NCBI RefSeq assembly: GCF_016742955.1
Contig: NZ_JABBYC010000003.1
Coordinates: 62,001 to 126,000, forward strand
Length of the DNA: 64,000 nucleotides
Direction of reading: 5' to 3'
Origin: Myceligenerans indicum
GTDB taxonomy: Bacteria; Actinomycetota; Actinomycetes; Actinomycetales; Cellulomonadaceae
In this document: one piece after another, positions 53,247 through 61,929 of the stretch
How the letters are laid out: the number at the start of each line of letters is the position of its first letter
Numbering within the stretch: position 1 is the stretch's first letter
Position numbers and translations under genes: made by a program
The notes under the pieces: generated by a model
What the model saw: only the letters and a program-made list of their open reading frames with translations
What the model was told of the DNA's origin: nothing
Databases searched by the model: none

Positions 53247-53927
53247 TCAGACCGCCTGCGCCACCACCGGCGAGGAAGAACCCGCCGTGTCCTCCCCCGG
53301 CGCCGAGCCCCCGTCGTTCTCGAGGAACGTGATCGTGTCGACGATCTCGTCGAACAGCATCGCGAACGGCTCCGCCGACGGGACGTTCGGTACGTTCACG
53401 CGCACGAGCAGGAGCTTCGACCGGTCGGGGTAGGGGACGTGGTAGCTCAGTCGCATCGTCAGGCTCTCGGTGCGCTGCTCGCCGTCCTCCAGGACCTTCT
53501 CCGCCATCTCGACCTCCCGTGCCACCGGCCCCAGGCGCTGCACGGCCACCTCTCCCTCAGGGAAGGAGGCGCGCAGGGCAGCACCGGTGTCACCCGCGTC
53601 ACGGTGCTCCCGTGCCGCGGCCGGCCATTCCTCGTCGACCATGACCATCGCGGCAGGGAACGGCACGCCCGGAAGCATCTCGAGGGACAGCAGGTACGTG
53701 TGCACGCCGACGGCGACGGCGTCGCCCACGTTGTTCAGCAGCTCCTGTACCGCGTCGCGGCGCATGCTCGCGAGGCGGTCGTCCGTGCCCACCTGGTCCC
53801 GGACGAGCTTCTTGATGAACTTCTGGGCGGCCTCGCGGCTCTTGAGCGGGATGTTGACCCAGCTTCCCGGGACGATCACCCGGATGCCTCGGCCGAGCAC
53901 GCGGGCCTGCCCGTTCGTGTCCGTCAT
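53247..53927 (-). CDS. Secretion-locus accessory protein with LPxxW-type domain
   Basis: A 226-residue soluble protein: IRVIVPGSWVNIPLKSREAA at the start, a helical middle, and SKLLLVRVNVPNVPSAEPFA then FDEIVDTITFL at the end. Similar in layout to the C-terminal domain of the SseB-like protein and to the neighbouring 221-residue protein. A Mog1/PsbP-like fold is possible. Its ATG overlaps the upstream stop (ATGA). Role in the secretion system unknown. Confidence 0.65.
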   Translation of the reverse strand: MTDTNGQARVLGRGIRVIVPGSWVNIPLKSREAAQKFIKKLVRDQVGTDDRLASMRRDAVQELLNNVGDAVAVGVHTYLLSLEMLPGVPFPAAMVMVDEEWPAAAREHRDAGDTGAALRASFPEGEVAVQRLGPVAREVEMAEKVLEDGEQRTESLTMRLSYHVPYPDRSKLLLVRVNVPNVPSAEPFAMLFDEIVDTITFLENDGGSAPGEDTAGSSSPVVAQAV

Positions 53928-54589
53928 GCCACCGGCTCCAGCTCGATCGTGAGTCCTTCCATCATGTCGACGACCGCCTGCGCCATGTCGTCGAAGACGC
54001 CGGCGCTCCGCGCGATGGCGGTCACCTCCACCATGTCCGGACACCCGGGTGGGAAGACACCCATCGCGACACGCTCCTCGAGCACGGCGACGCCCTCGCC
54101 CATCGTGCCCCGCAGGTGCCCGATCATGAGGTGCATCCCACTGGCATCACCCGCGGGAACCGCCGCGTCGATCGTTCCGGCGAAGACGTGCTCCGCGTCC
54201 TCGGAGTCCTCGACCGCCCCGGTCAGTTGCGCGTCGAACTCCGCGCGGCCCAGTCCCTGCTGGCCGACGAGCGTGATCATCGCGTCGACGATCCCGAGAT
54301 CGGGCCGCCGGACGAGCACCGCGGTCTCCAGTCCGCGGATACCCGTGTCCCGCACGGAGCCCGCGACGTCCACGAGCTGCTCCGCCAGAGCCGCCACCGG
54401 ATCGTCCTGGGCCTCCTCAGGGGCGTTCTCCACGGCCTGACCCGCATCCGTGTCCGGCGGGACGGTTGCTGCGGCCAGCATCGCCTCCGCGGCTGTCCGT
54501 GCCCATTCGGTCACGTCCGGCACCCCATCGGGTACCTCGAACCAGGACTCCGGAAGCCGGAGCTGGAATCCCGCCAGTCTTCGTGTCAT
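53924..54589 (-). CDS. Secretion-locus accessory protein, second LPxxW-type member
   Basis: A 221-residue protein starting MTRRLAGFQLRLPESWFEVP, with an acidic helical insert (residues ~35-80) and ending FDDMAQAVVDMMEGLTIELE. The N-terminal strand plus Trp and the C-terminal helix match its downstream neighbour, so the pair look like diverged duplicates. No signal peptide. It may act as a chaperone or scaffold for Esx substrates; this is inference from position. Confidence 0.62.
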   Translation of the reverse strand: MTRRLAGFQLRLPESWFEVPDGVPDVTEWARTAAEAMLAAATVPPDTDAGQAVENAPEEAQDDPVAALAEQLVDVAGSVRDTGIRGLETAVLVRRPDLGIVDAMITLVGQQGLGRAEFDAQLTGAVEDSEDAEHVFAGTIDAAVPAGDASGMHLMIGHLRGTMGEGVAVLEERVAMGVFPPGCPDMVEVTAIARSAGVFDDMAQAVVDMMEGLTIELEPVA

Positions 54590-54636
54590 GTCGTGATCTC
54601 CCGCAGCAGATGGCTCGGCACCGTGTTCCGAGGAAC

Positions 54637-56031
54637 CTAGCCGACCAGCTTGATTCCCTTGCCGATGATCTTGTTGTAGTCCCCGCCCGCGGGCTGGGTA
54701 CCGATCGTGCTCGCGTCACCGGCGATGCCCCAGCCGTTGCCCGACTGGATGTCGGTACCCAGGTTGTAGGTGTTCCGGCCGAGGTTGATGAAGTTGTGCG
54801 TGATGGAACCGAGGTACGCGGTGTTCATCGCGGCGGATGTCGCGCCGTCGATACGGAGCCCGGTCTGACTGAAGAACTTCGCCATGTCGACGACGTCGTC
54901 GTTGCCGAACGCAAGACGCATCCCGCCGTCCTTGTATGGCATGGGGAACTTGGTCTTGAGAGCATTCGTCCACTCGCGACTCTTCAGCAGGCCGGCGATC
55001 TTCTTGTCGGTGGCCGTCCGCAGGAACGGCGACTTCAGCGCCTCGCTCACGCGCTGCCCCTTGGTCAGCGCGAACGTCTTCCGAGACGACTTCAGCAGCG
55101 AGTTCCCGAACTTGAGCTTGCTCGCCCTCGTCGACAGCTGCGCCGAGGTCTGCACCACCGACCGCGCCTTGGCGTACTTGGCCACGGCGCCGATCGCCTT
55201 GCCGCCGAACAGGCCCAGGACGCCGAGCCCGATGCCCCCGAGAGCGGCCCAGCTGAAGCCCTCGGTCGCGATCTTCACGATGCCCTCGATGATCTGGAGG
55301 ATGGCTCCGAGTGCGGCCAGCGCCACGAGGACCTGCCCCAGAATCGGCACCCACGACAGGAAGATCGCGAGGATTCCCGCGATGTCGCAGATGATCTTCA
55401 GCGCCTTGTACAGGAAGGTGCCGATCTCCTTGACCTTGTCCCAGAAGCCGTCCTTCAGCCCGTTGACCTTCGAGCCGTACACGACTTCGTGGATCTTGTC
55501 CTTCGCGACAGCCGCGGCGGCGTTCTTCGCCTCGTGACCATCGGTCCACTGCTGCTCGTACCGGGAGATCTCGCCGCGTAGCGCCGAGGCCTCGCTCGTC
55601 GCGTTCGTCGCGGTCGTTTCCGCGGACTGCTTGTCCGCGTCGCTGGCGTCGTCGGGCAGGTCGTCGACGGCACTCGCCGCGTTGCGCTCTGCCGTCTCCG
55701 CCGCCTCCAGCTCACCGCGCAGCCCCGCGAGCTCCCGGGCCGCCGGATCCGCCTGCTCGTACTTCGCGGTCTCCAGGGCATCGCCGTACGTGGCCAGTGC
55801 CTCGCCGGTGTCGGCGTAGCGTACCCGCGCCTTCTCGATGTCCTCCTTGACGCTGCTCGCGAGTTCTCGCGTCGCGTCCATCGCCAAGGACTTGTTGTCG
55901 ATCTGGTCGACGATGTTGTCGAGCGAGCCCATCGACCGCTGGATCGCCTCGGCGATCTCCTGGTACCGACGGCCCTTGGCGCCGACCGTGTAGGGCTTGC
56001 CGTCGAGCGCTTCCCACTGTGTATCACCCAT
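54637..56031 (-). CDS. Toxin-like type VII substrate without Hint domain
   Basis: A 464-residue protein. Helical coiled coil (1-~200, MGDTQWEALDGKPYTVGAKG), hydrophobic segments at ~225-310 (IICDIAGILAIFLSWVPILG), then a basic ~150-residue C-terminal domain ending YNKIIGKGIKLVG. The layout is that of the two polymorphic toxins but lacks the Hint cysteine and any known toxin motif. It directly follows an Esx-like gene. There is no extra immunity-like gene next to it. It may be a structural substrate, an inactive toxin or one with a new tip. Confidence 0.72.
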   Translation of the reverse strand: MGDTQWEALDGKPYTVGAKGRRYQEIAEAIQRSMGSLDNIVDQIDNKSLAMDATRELASSVKEDIEKARVRYADTGEALATYGDALETAKYEQADPAARELAGLRGELEAAETAERNAASAVDDLPDDASDADKQSAETTATNATSEASALRGEISRYEQQWTDGHEAKNAAAAVAKDKIHEVVYGSKVNGLKDGFWDKVKEIGTFLYKALKIICDIAGILAIFLSWVPILGQVLVALAALGAILQIIEGIVKIATEGFSWAALGGIGLGVLGLFGGKAIGAVAKYAKARSVVQTSAQLSTRASKLKFGNSLLKSSRKTFALTKGQRVSEALKSPFLRTATDKKIAGLLKSREWTNALKTKFPMPYKDGGMRLAFGNDDVVDMAKFFSQTGLRIDGATSAAMNTAYLGSITHNFINLGRNTYNLGTDIQSGNGWGIAGDASTIGTQPAGGDYNKIIGKGIKLVG

Positions 56032-56039
56032 GGCTGACC

Positions 56040-56339
56040 TCAGCCCTCCCCTTTGGCGCCCTCTTCGAGGGCATTGGCCAGCTCGGTGTCCAGCTCGGTG
56101 AACGAGTCGGCGATCTGGTTGATGACGTCGGTCAGCTTCGCCAGATCCTCCATCATGTCGCCGCGCTTGATCCGCCACTCGTCGGCGAAGTCGTTGACGA
56201 TATCGCGCAATTCATCGTGCCCGGTCGCTTCCGCCGCATCCTCGGCGTTGTCGTCGGCGTTCTCGAACTCACTCCTGATCGACGTCAGGTCGTCGGCAAG
56301 CGCCCGGAGATCCTCCAGGTTCATGTCCAGGTCAGCCAC
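56040..56339 (-). CDS. Esx-like (WXG100-fold) protein
   Basis: A 99-residue helical protein (VADLDMNLEDLRALADDLTS, GHDELRDIVNDFADEWRIKR), homologous along its length to the toxin-linked Esx copies. GTG at 56339 has GGAGGAGGTG upstream; the frame extends to 56366 but without RBS. It precedes the 464-residue toxin-like gene by 8 bases, and the shared Esx palindrome lies 77 bases upstream. Confidence 0.85.
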   Translation of the reverse strand: MADLDMNLEDLRALADDLTSIRSEFENADDNAEDAAEATGHDELRDIVNDFADEWRIKRGDMMEDLAKLTDVINQIADSFTELDTELANALEEGAKGEG

Positions 56340-56415
56340 ACGCGACACCTCCTCCAGTCCAGCCACGGTGATCGTTGGTCCGCCGGAAACCTAGCGGCTC
56401 CGAACGGTTCCGACC

Positions 56416-56433
56416 ATGGGGAGCAGTCCCCAT
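56416..56433 (-). promoter_or_regulatory. Esx-promoter palindrome, copy 2
   Basis: ATGGGGAGCAGTCCCCAT on the plus strand, with perfect 7-base arms around GCAG. It touches the eccC stop codon and lies 77 bases before the Esx start. Companion of the site at 46116-46133. Confidence 0.65.
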
Positions 56434-59400
56434 CAGGACCTCCCGCCGAGGACCAGGGGCAGTTGCACCCGCACGTGCTTCCCGCGCGCCACGTACGCAC
56501 CGCGGCCCACCGGGAACTCGTCCTTGCCCGCGCGCGGCAGGGAGGTCTTGAGAATCGTGTCGCCCTCGAGGTTCGCCGGTTGCAGCAGCAGGCCGCGACG
56601 CCCGTTCTTCACCTCGGAGATCAGCGGCCACGACGCGCCCCAGGCGGCGGATTCCGCCTCGGCGACGAGGAGATGGTCGCTCTTGCGGATCGCCTTGGTG
56701 AGCTCCTGGATCGGCTTGTCGGCCGGGGACTGGAGATACTCGTTGATGCCCTCGATGACGACGAGGATTCCGGGTTCCGTGTCCTCGTCCTGCACGGCGA
56801 CGGCGAGAGCCTTGGCGAGCTCCGCCACCTTCTCGGGACCCGTCGCGATCCCGGTCCACGGAACTTCTCCCGCGATCGCCGAACGCCCCTGCGCGAACAG
56901 GTAGGGCCGCACGCCGGGGTTGGCCCGCAGCATCGCCTTCGTGATCGCGACGAGCGCGTTGGACCGGCCCGCTCCAGGAGGCCCGGAGACCACCATCGTG
57001 CCGGTCGGGTCGAACGCGAACGGCGCGAGCCTGATGTTGTCCAGTCCCAGCACCGGCCACTTCTCGTCGCCGAGGACGTCCGGCAGGTCCAGCGCCGGGT
57101 ACTCCCGCGGCAGCACCTTCACCGGGTCCGCCGGGGTCACGCCGGCGCGCTCCATCGACTCCGCGAGGCGCTCGGTCGCCTCGGCCTGCTCGGAGACGGA
57201 CGTCGTCCCGCCGATGACGGCGATCTGGGTCTCGAGACCGTCGACGATCGCGCGCCCGGGAGGTGACGTCGGCTGGATGATGTCCTTCGGGACGCCGAAC
57301 GCCAGGTACCCGTCCTCCGGCATGCGCAGGATGACGTTGCGCTGTACCAGCGACCGCACGTACGTCGGAATGGCTCCGGCGCGGTCCGCGGTGAAGGCCA
57401 CATGCATACCGAGACCACGACCGTCCTGCAGGATGTCGCGCAGCACGCCATACCACTCGGCCCGGCCGGCACCGATCTCGTAGTCGTCCTTGAAGTTCGC
57501 GAAGCCGTCGAGCAGCAGCAGGATGCGCGGCACGCCACGCCGGCCCGTGATCTGCCGGTACTCGACGATGCTCGACGCCGTCACCGCGGCGAACGCCTCC
57601 GCGCGCTCGGTGAGCTGGTCACGCAGCATGCGCATCAGTCCGACGACCCGCTCGTTGTCGTCACCCTTGGCGATCGCGCCGACGTGCGGCAGGGACTCCA
57701 GCATGCGCAACGCGCCGGCCGCGAAGTCCAGGCCGTACACGTGCACCGGGCCACCGCGTGGCGTGATCCCGGCCGCTGCGCCCAGTGTCCGCAGCGCGGC
57801 GGACTTACCCGCACCACCCGTGCCGTAGATGCCGATGTTGCCGTCCTGGTCCGGATAGAAGTACATGACGGCCTGTGCCTGCTTCTCCGGCACGTCGGCG
57901 ACCCCGAGCAGGAGCTCGCTGTCGGTCCGCTGCCGCAACCGGGTGAGGTCGTAGACGTCCGCGACCGGGTCGAGCCACGGACGCCGCGGCTTGGGCAGAC
58001 CCGCGGCCCGGAAGCCCTCCATCACCCGGGCGACGAGGCGCTGCTGGTCATTGGGGCCGAGGTCCTTGCCTTCCTCGTCACCGCCCTCGACCACCGGCTC
58101 CTCCCACTTGTCCTCGCGCCCGAACTGCAGGCCCGACACCTCGATCTTGGCTCGCTCCGGCTCACGCGTGGTCCAGCCGCCCGCGTAGCCGGACTGGAAC
58201 GCCTGCACACGCCCCGGACCGGTCTTCACCAGGCCACGGCCCGGCAGTGCCGGGTCGACGAACGCGGCGTCGGCCACGTCGACGACGTCCTTGGAGTCGG
58301 ACTGGTCGGCCATGCGGAGCGCCACGCGCATGTTCGTGTTGGCGCGCAGGTTGTCCTTGATGACACCGGCAGGCCGCTGCGTCGCCAGGATGAGGTGGAT
58401 GCCGAGCGAACGTCCGCGCTGCGCGACGTCGACGACGCCGTCCACGAACTCGGGGACGTCGCCCACCAGAGCGGCGAACTCGTCGACGACGATCACCAGT
58501 GACGGGGGCGTCTCCGGGTCCCCCCGCTTCTCCATCTCGAGAAGGTCCTTGACCTTCTTGCGGTTGAAGAGGTGTTCCCGGTGGTGCAGCTCGGCCCGGA
58601 GAGACGTGAGCGCGCGCTGCACGAGCGCCGGTGACAGGTCGGTGACCAGGCCGACGCAGTGCGGCAGCGCGATGCAGTCCGCGAACGCGGAACCGCCCTT
58701 GTAGTCCACGAACAGGAACGTCACGCGGTCCGGGCTGTACTCGGCGGCCATGCCGAGCACCCACGCCTGGAGGAACTCGGACTTGCCCGCACCGGTGGTC
58801 CCGCCCACGAGCGCGTGCGGGCCCTGCGTCCGCAGGTCCAGGTGCTGGGCATCCACACCCGCCGAGCCGACGATCGCACGCAGCGTTCCCGCACGCTTGC
58901 GCCTCTTGGCCGGGCCGGAGCGGTCGTAGATCGACAGGTTCTGCCGCCAGCGCTCGACAACCGCCTGGCTGCTCTCGAACAGGTCGTGTCCCAGCAGCGT
59001 CGGCATCGTCACTGCCCGCGGCAGGTCGGAGGCGTCCTCCACGATCGCACCGGCGTCGAACACCGGTGCCAGTCGACGGCCGTACTCCATCGCCGTCGTG
59101 GGGTCCACCGTCTCGAGCTGCACGTCGTCGACCCAGCGCCCGAGGCGGACCATGCCGACCCGCGGCCCCTCGGGCCCCAGGTCGACGAAGGTCCGGCAGG
59201 CAGCCGGCAGGTTCGCCGCCTGCGCGGCGATCCACACCGGGTAGACGCCGGCGTCGGCGCCCTGCTCGGCGAGCTGGATCAGCCGGGAGCGATCGACGTC
59301 GATGTCGTCCGAGATCAGCACGACGACGGCGGGCACCGGCGACTTCGTCCCCGCCTCGTCGGCGCCCGTACCGACCTCGCCGCCGCGCTCCAGCGCGCCC

Positions 59401-60911
59401 TCGTCCTCCTTGAGCGCGCCGCGTCGCCTGGCTCCGCGCTGCGCCTTGAGGCGGTTCGAGACGAGTTCCTCCAGCTCGGCGAGCAGTTTCTGCGCGCCGC
59501 CGGCGGAGTCGGCGAGGTGGTGCTCCTCGAGCGGGCTGTGCGGGGAGGAGGTGTGCGGGATCCAGGTGAGCCACTGCAGGCTTGCCGTCCACACCGGGCT
59601 CACCATGGCCGCGATGGCGAGCTCCGACGGCGAGTGCAGGCCGGTGAGTTGCAGCAGCACGGCGTTCAGGCTGCCCGTGACCTGCTCGGGCGGGCCGGCG
59701 AAGCCCAGCGCACCGGCGTCGTACAGGTTCTCGACGACGGGCACGCCGGCGATGTCCTTGTGCTTGTCCACGACCTCGTTCAGCAGGTCCTGGTACTCCT
59801 TGAGGAGGTTGCCCTTGCTGCCGGTCGTCACCGAGTTACGACTGGGCATCGTGCCCAGCCCGAACCGGACGTTGAGGAAGTTCCAGTGCTCCGGGCGCCG
59901 CGTCCACAGCAGCGGACCGTGGCGCATCGCCTCGACGTACACGTGCTGCGTGGCCGGGGCCTCGCGCAACCGCACGGAGTGCTCGGTCTCGGAGGCTTCG
60001 GCGAGTCCCTCACGCAGCGCGGAGAGACGCTCGTCGAACCGGTCGACGTCGCGATCCTTCCGCTTCTTGACCTGCCGCTTCTGCGTGACGAAGTTGCCGA
60101 ACATCATCATCGGTGCCATGACCACGAACAGCAGCGACATGGGACGGCCCGTGATCGTGAACATGCCCAGACCCATCAGTACGGGCGCGATCAGGGCGAG
60201 GAACGGGAACTCTCGCGGATCGGTCTCCTTGGGCACCTCGGGCGGCTCGAAGTCCTCGCCCTGATAGCGCGCCTCGACCCGCGGGCTCCGGGTGAACGGC
60301 ACCGGCCCTGCCGTCGGGGCGACGCCGGTCAGGACCCCAGCACCCTTGCGCTCCACGGTGATCGTGGTGTCGCCGACGAGGATCTGCTGGGTGGAGTCGA
60401 CACGCATGCGCTGCATGTACTCCCCGTCGACCACCATGCCGTTCGCGGAACCGAGGTCGACGACGTCCACCTCATCGCCGACGTCGATGCGCAGGTGCCG
60501 TTTCGACACGAGCGGATCGCGCAGGACGACGTCACTGGATTCCGCGCGTCCGAGGACGAACGACCCCTCGGTGAGCTCGACCGTCCGGCCGCCGTCGATC
60601 CGCACGGCGGCCCGCACCTGCTGCGAACCCGGGTACTGGAACCCGGGCATCGCCTGCTCGACGGAGGCGACGAACGCGCCCGACCCGATCGAGGCCTCAC
60701 CGAGTGCGGCCTCCGCCGGCAGGCGCGACGGCCGGTCCTGACCGGGCAGCTGTGCCTCCAGCGTGCGCGGGCCCGCCGCAGCGCCGTCGCCGCGTGGGTC
60801 GACCCGGGCGATCGTGTCGGCGATCTCGCCGATCTTCGCACCGGCGTCGGCCGCGACCACGACGTCGTCCTGGCTCCCGTCGCGCCGCATCAGCGTCACC
60901 TTGACGCGCAT
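56433..60911 (-). CDS. eccC: Type VII secretion ATPase EccC with N-terminal FHA domain
   Basis: A 1,492-residue FtsK/SpoIIIE-type motor. Residues ~100-190: FHA domain (FVLGRAESSDVVLRDPLVSK, then DLGSANGMVV). Two spans near 225-265 (FPFLALIAPVLMGLGMFTIT). Three ATPase modules follow. The first has Walker A GGTTGAGKSEFL near 700 and Walker B VIVVDEFAAL. The second has GTGGAGKSAALR near 1032. The third has GPPGAGRSNALV near 1308, where the Walker Lys is replaced by Arg. The FHA-fused layout resembles Firmicute EssC. ATG at 60911 after AGGAAGGGATGAC. It powers export of the Esx proteins and toxins encoded nearby. Confidence 0.95.
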   Translation of the reverse strand: MRVKVTLMRRDGSQDDVVVAADAGAKIGEIADTIARVDPRGDGAAAGPRTLEAQLPGQDRPSRLPAEAALGEASIGSGAFVASVEQAMPGFQYPGSQQVRAAVRIDGGRTVELTEGSFVLGRAESSDVVLRDPLVSKRHLRIDVGDEVDVVDLGSANGMVVDGEYMQRMRVDSTQQILVGDTTITVERKGAGVLTGVAPTAGPVPFTRSPRVEARYQGEDFEPPEVPKETDPREFPFLALIAPVLMGLGMFTITGRPMSLLFVVMAPMMMFGNFVTQKRQVKKRKDRDVDRFDERLSALREGLAEASETEHSVRLREAPATQHVYVEAMRHGPLLWTRRPEHWNFLNVRFGLGTMPSRNSVTTGSKGNLLKEYQDLLNEVVDKHKDIAGVPVVENLYDAGALGFAGPPEQVTGSLNAVLLQLTGLHSPSELAIAAMVSPVWTASLQWLTWIPHTSSPHSPLEEHHLADSAGGAQKLLAELEELVSNRLKAQRGARRRGALKEDEGALERGGEVGTGADEAGTKSPVPAVVVLISDDIDVDRSRLIQLAEQGADAGVYPVWIAAQAANLPAACRTFVDLGPEGPRVGMVRLGRWVDDVQLETVDPTTAMEYGRRLAPVFDAGAIVEDASDLPRAVTMPTLLGHDLFESSQAVVERWRQNLSIYDRSGPAKRRKRAGTLRAIVGSAGVDAQHLDLRTQGPHALVGGTTGAGKSEFLQAWVLGMAAEYSPDRVTFLFVDYKGGSAFADCIALPHCVGLVTDLSPALVQRALTSLRAELHHREHLFNRKKVKDLLEMEKRGDPETPPSLVIVVDEFAALVGDVPEFVDGVVDVAQRGRSLGIHLILATQRPAGVIKDNLRANTNMRVALRMADQSDSKDVVDVADAAFVDPALPGRGLVKTGPGRVQAFQSGYAGGWTTREPERAKIEVSGLQFGREDKWEEPVVEGGDEEGKDLGPNDQQRLVARVMEGFRAAGLPKPRRPWLDPVADVYDLTRLRQRTDSELLLGVADVPEKQAQAVMYFYPDQDGNIGIYGTGGAGKSAALRTLGAAAGITPRGGPVHVYGLDFAAGALRMLESLPHVGAIAKGDDNERVVGLMRMLRDQLTERAEAFAAVTASSIVEYRQITGRRGVPRILLLLDGFANFKDDYEIGAGRAEWYGVLRDILQDGRGLGMHVAFTADRAGAIPTYVRSLVQRNVILRMPEDGYLAFGVPKDIIQPTSPPGRAIVDGLETQIAVIGGTTSVSEQAEATERLAESMERAGVTPADPVKVLPREYPALDLPDVLGDEKWPVLGLDNIRLAPFAFDPTGTMVVSGPPGAGRSNALVAITKAMLRANPGVRPYLFAQGRSAIAGEVPWTGIATGPEKVAELAKALAVAVQDEDTEPGILVVIEGINEYLQSPADKPIQELTKAIRKSDHLLVAEAESAAWGASWPLISEVKNGRRGLLLQPANLEGDTILKTSLPRAGKDEFPVGRGAYVARGKHVRVQLPLVLGGRS

Positions 60912-60912
60912 G

Positions 60913-61167
60913 TCATCCCTTCCTGTTCCTGCTCAAACCGAGCACCAGTCCGACCACCGCACCCACGACCGCACCGATCAGGACCGCCGTCCACGTGGAG
61001 GCGTCCACCAGGGCTCGACCTGCCGCCTCGAACGGATCGGTGAACTCGCCGGTCCCCAGGCCCCCGCTGGTCAGCAGGAACGTCGTGACGGCGAGCACGA
61101 AACCTATCGCCGCGCCTCCCATCGCGAAGCCGGGCACCAGCTCTCTGGTGGGCCGCAGGCGAGTCAT
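60913..61167 (-). CDS. Small glycine-rich two-span membrane protein
   Basis: An 84-residue protein (MTRLRPTRELVPGFAMGGAA) with two Gly/Ala-rich spans, the second TWTAVLIGAVVGAVVGLVLG. Ends one base before the eccC ATG (TGACATG). The start is uncertain: ATG at 61167 lacks an RBS and a GTG at 61224 would add 19 hydrophilic residues. It may sit with EccC in the membrane; no known Ecc component recognised. Confidence 0.65.
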   Translation of the reverse strand: MTRLRPTRELVPGFAMGGAAIGFVLAVTTFLLTSGGLGTGEFTDPFEAAGRALVDASTWTAVLIGAVVGAVVGLVLGLSRNRKG

Positions 61168-61227
61168 GGCAGTGTCCGTTCGGCACTGACCAGCGCGCGG
61201 GTACGGCGGGTCGTCGTCATCCACATG

Positions 61228-61929
61228 TCAGGCGTCGTCCTTCAGGTCGAGCAGGGGTAGGTCGTGGGGCGTCACCAGTCGGGAGGCGACCGCGTACTCG
61301 ACGAGACGCGCCCTGCGGTTGGTGGCCTGGGATCCGGAGTCGCCGCGCAGGCCCTTGACGCCGATCCGGTCGAGCTTCTCGCACACGTTGTCGAGCTTCC
61401 GGTTGAACCGCGTGCCGGCCCAGCCCAGGCGCCGGGCCGCGGCCGCGGAGCTCGGGATCTCGCTGAGACCGCTGCCCTCACGGCGCAGCATGGGCTCCGC
61501 GAGAGACACGATGAGCTGGCGCTGGCTCGTGGTGAACCGGATGGCCCCGATGGTCGTGGCGCCGCTGCCCGCGTCGTCGTCGGACGAGATCTCGTGGTAC
61601 GGGGCGTCCTCGAGGTGCAGGCTGAGCTCGTACGTGGTGGGGCCGGCGGTGAAGACCACCGACGTGCTCGGGAAGACGATCGGCAGACGGTTGCCGGGCG
61701 GCAGCCAGGACTGCACGCCTCCTCCGGCGTCGCACACCGTGGCCGAGATGAGCGACCCGACGTTGGACAGCCACCAGATCCCTTCCTCGTACGTCACGCG
61801 GAGGAAGCGGCGGTGCAGGTAGGGGTTGTCGTCGACGCTGAGGTCGCCCTCGCGGCCGATGTCGAAGGTCGTCCCGTCACCCTCCGGGCGGAACCACTCG
61901 CCGCAGAACTCGATCGAGAGTCCGTTCAT
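61228..61929 (-). CDS. FHA-like domain protein with C-terminal winged helix
   Basis: A 233-residue protein. Residues ~20-110 are FHA-like (FDIGREGDLSVDDNPYLHRR, then WWLSNVGSLISATV). Residues ~140-233 form a winged-helix-like region (FTTSQRQLIVSLAEPMLRRE, RRLGWAGTRFNRKLDNVCEK). FHA plus DNA-binding domain is the pattern of EmbR-like regulators that respond to Ser/Thr kinase phosphorylation. The kinase is encoded immediately upstream with a four-base overlap. A good candidate to bind the Esx palindromes; not tested. Confidence 0.8.
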   Translation of the reverse strand: MNGLSIEFCGEWFRPEGDGTTFDIGREGDLSVDDNPYLHRRFLRVTYEEGIWWLSNVGSLISATVCDAGGGVQSWLPPGNRLPIVFPSTSVVFTAGPTTYELSLHLEDAPYHEISSDDDAGSGATTIGAIRFTTSQRQLIVSLAEPMLRREGSGLSEIPSSAAAARRLGWAGTRFNRKLDNVCEKLDRIGVKGLRGDSGSQATNRRARLVEYAVASRLVTPHDLPLLDLKDDA

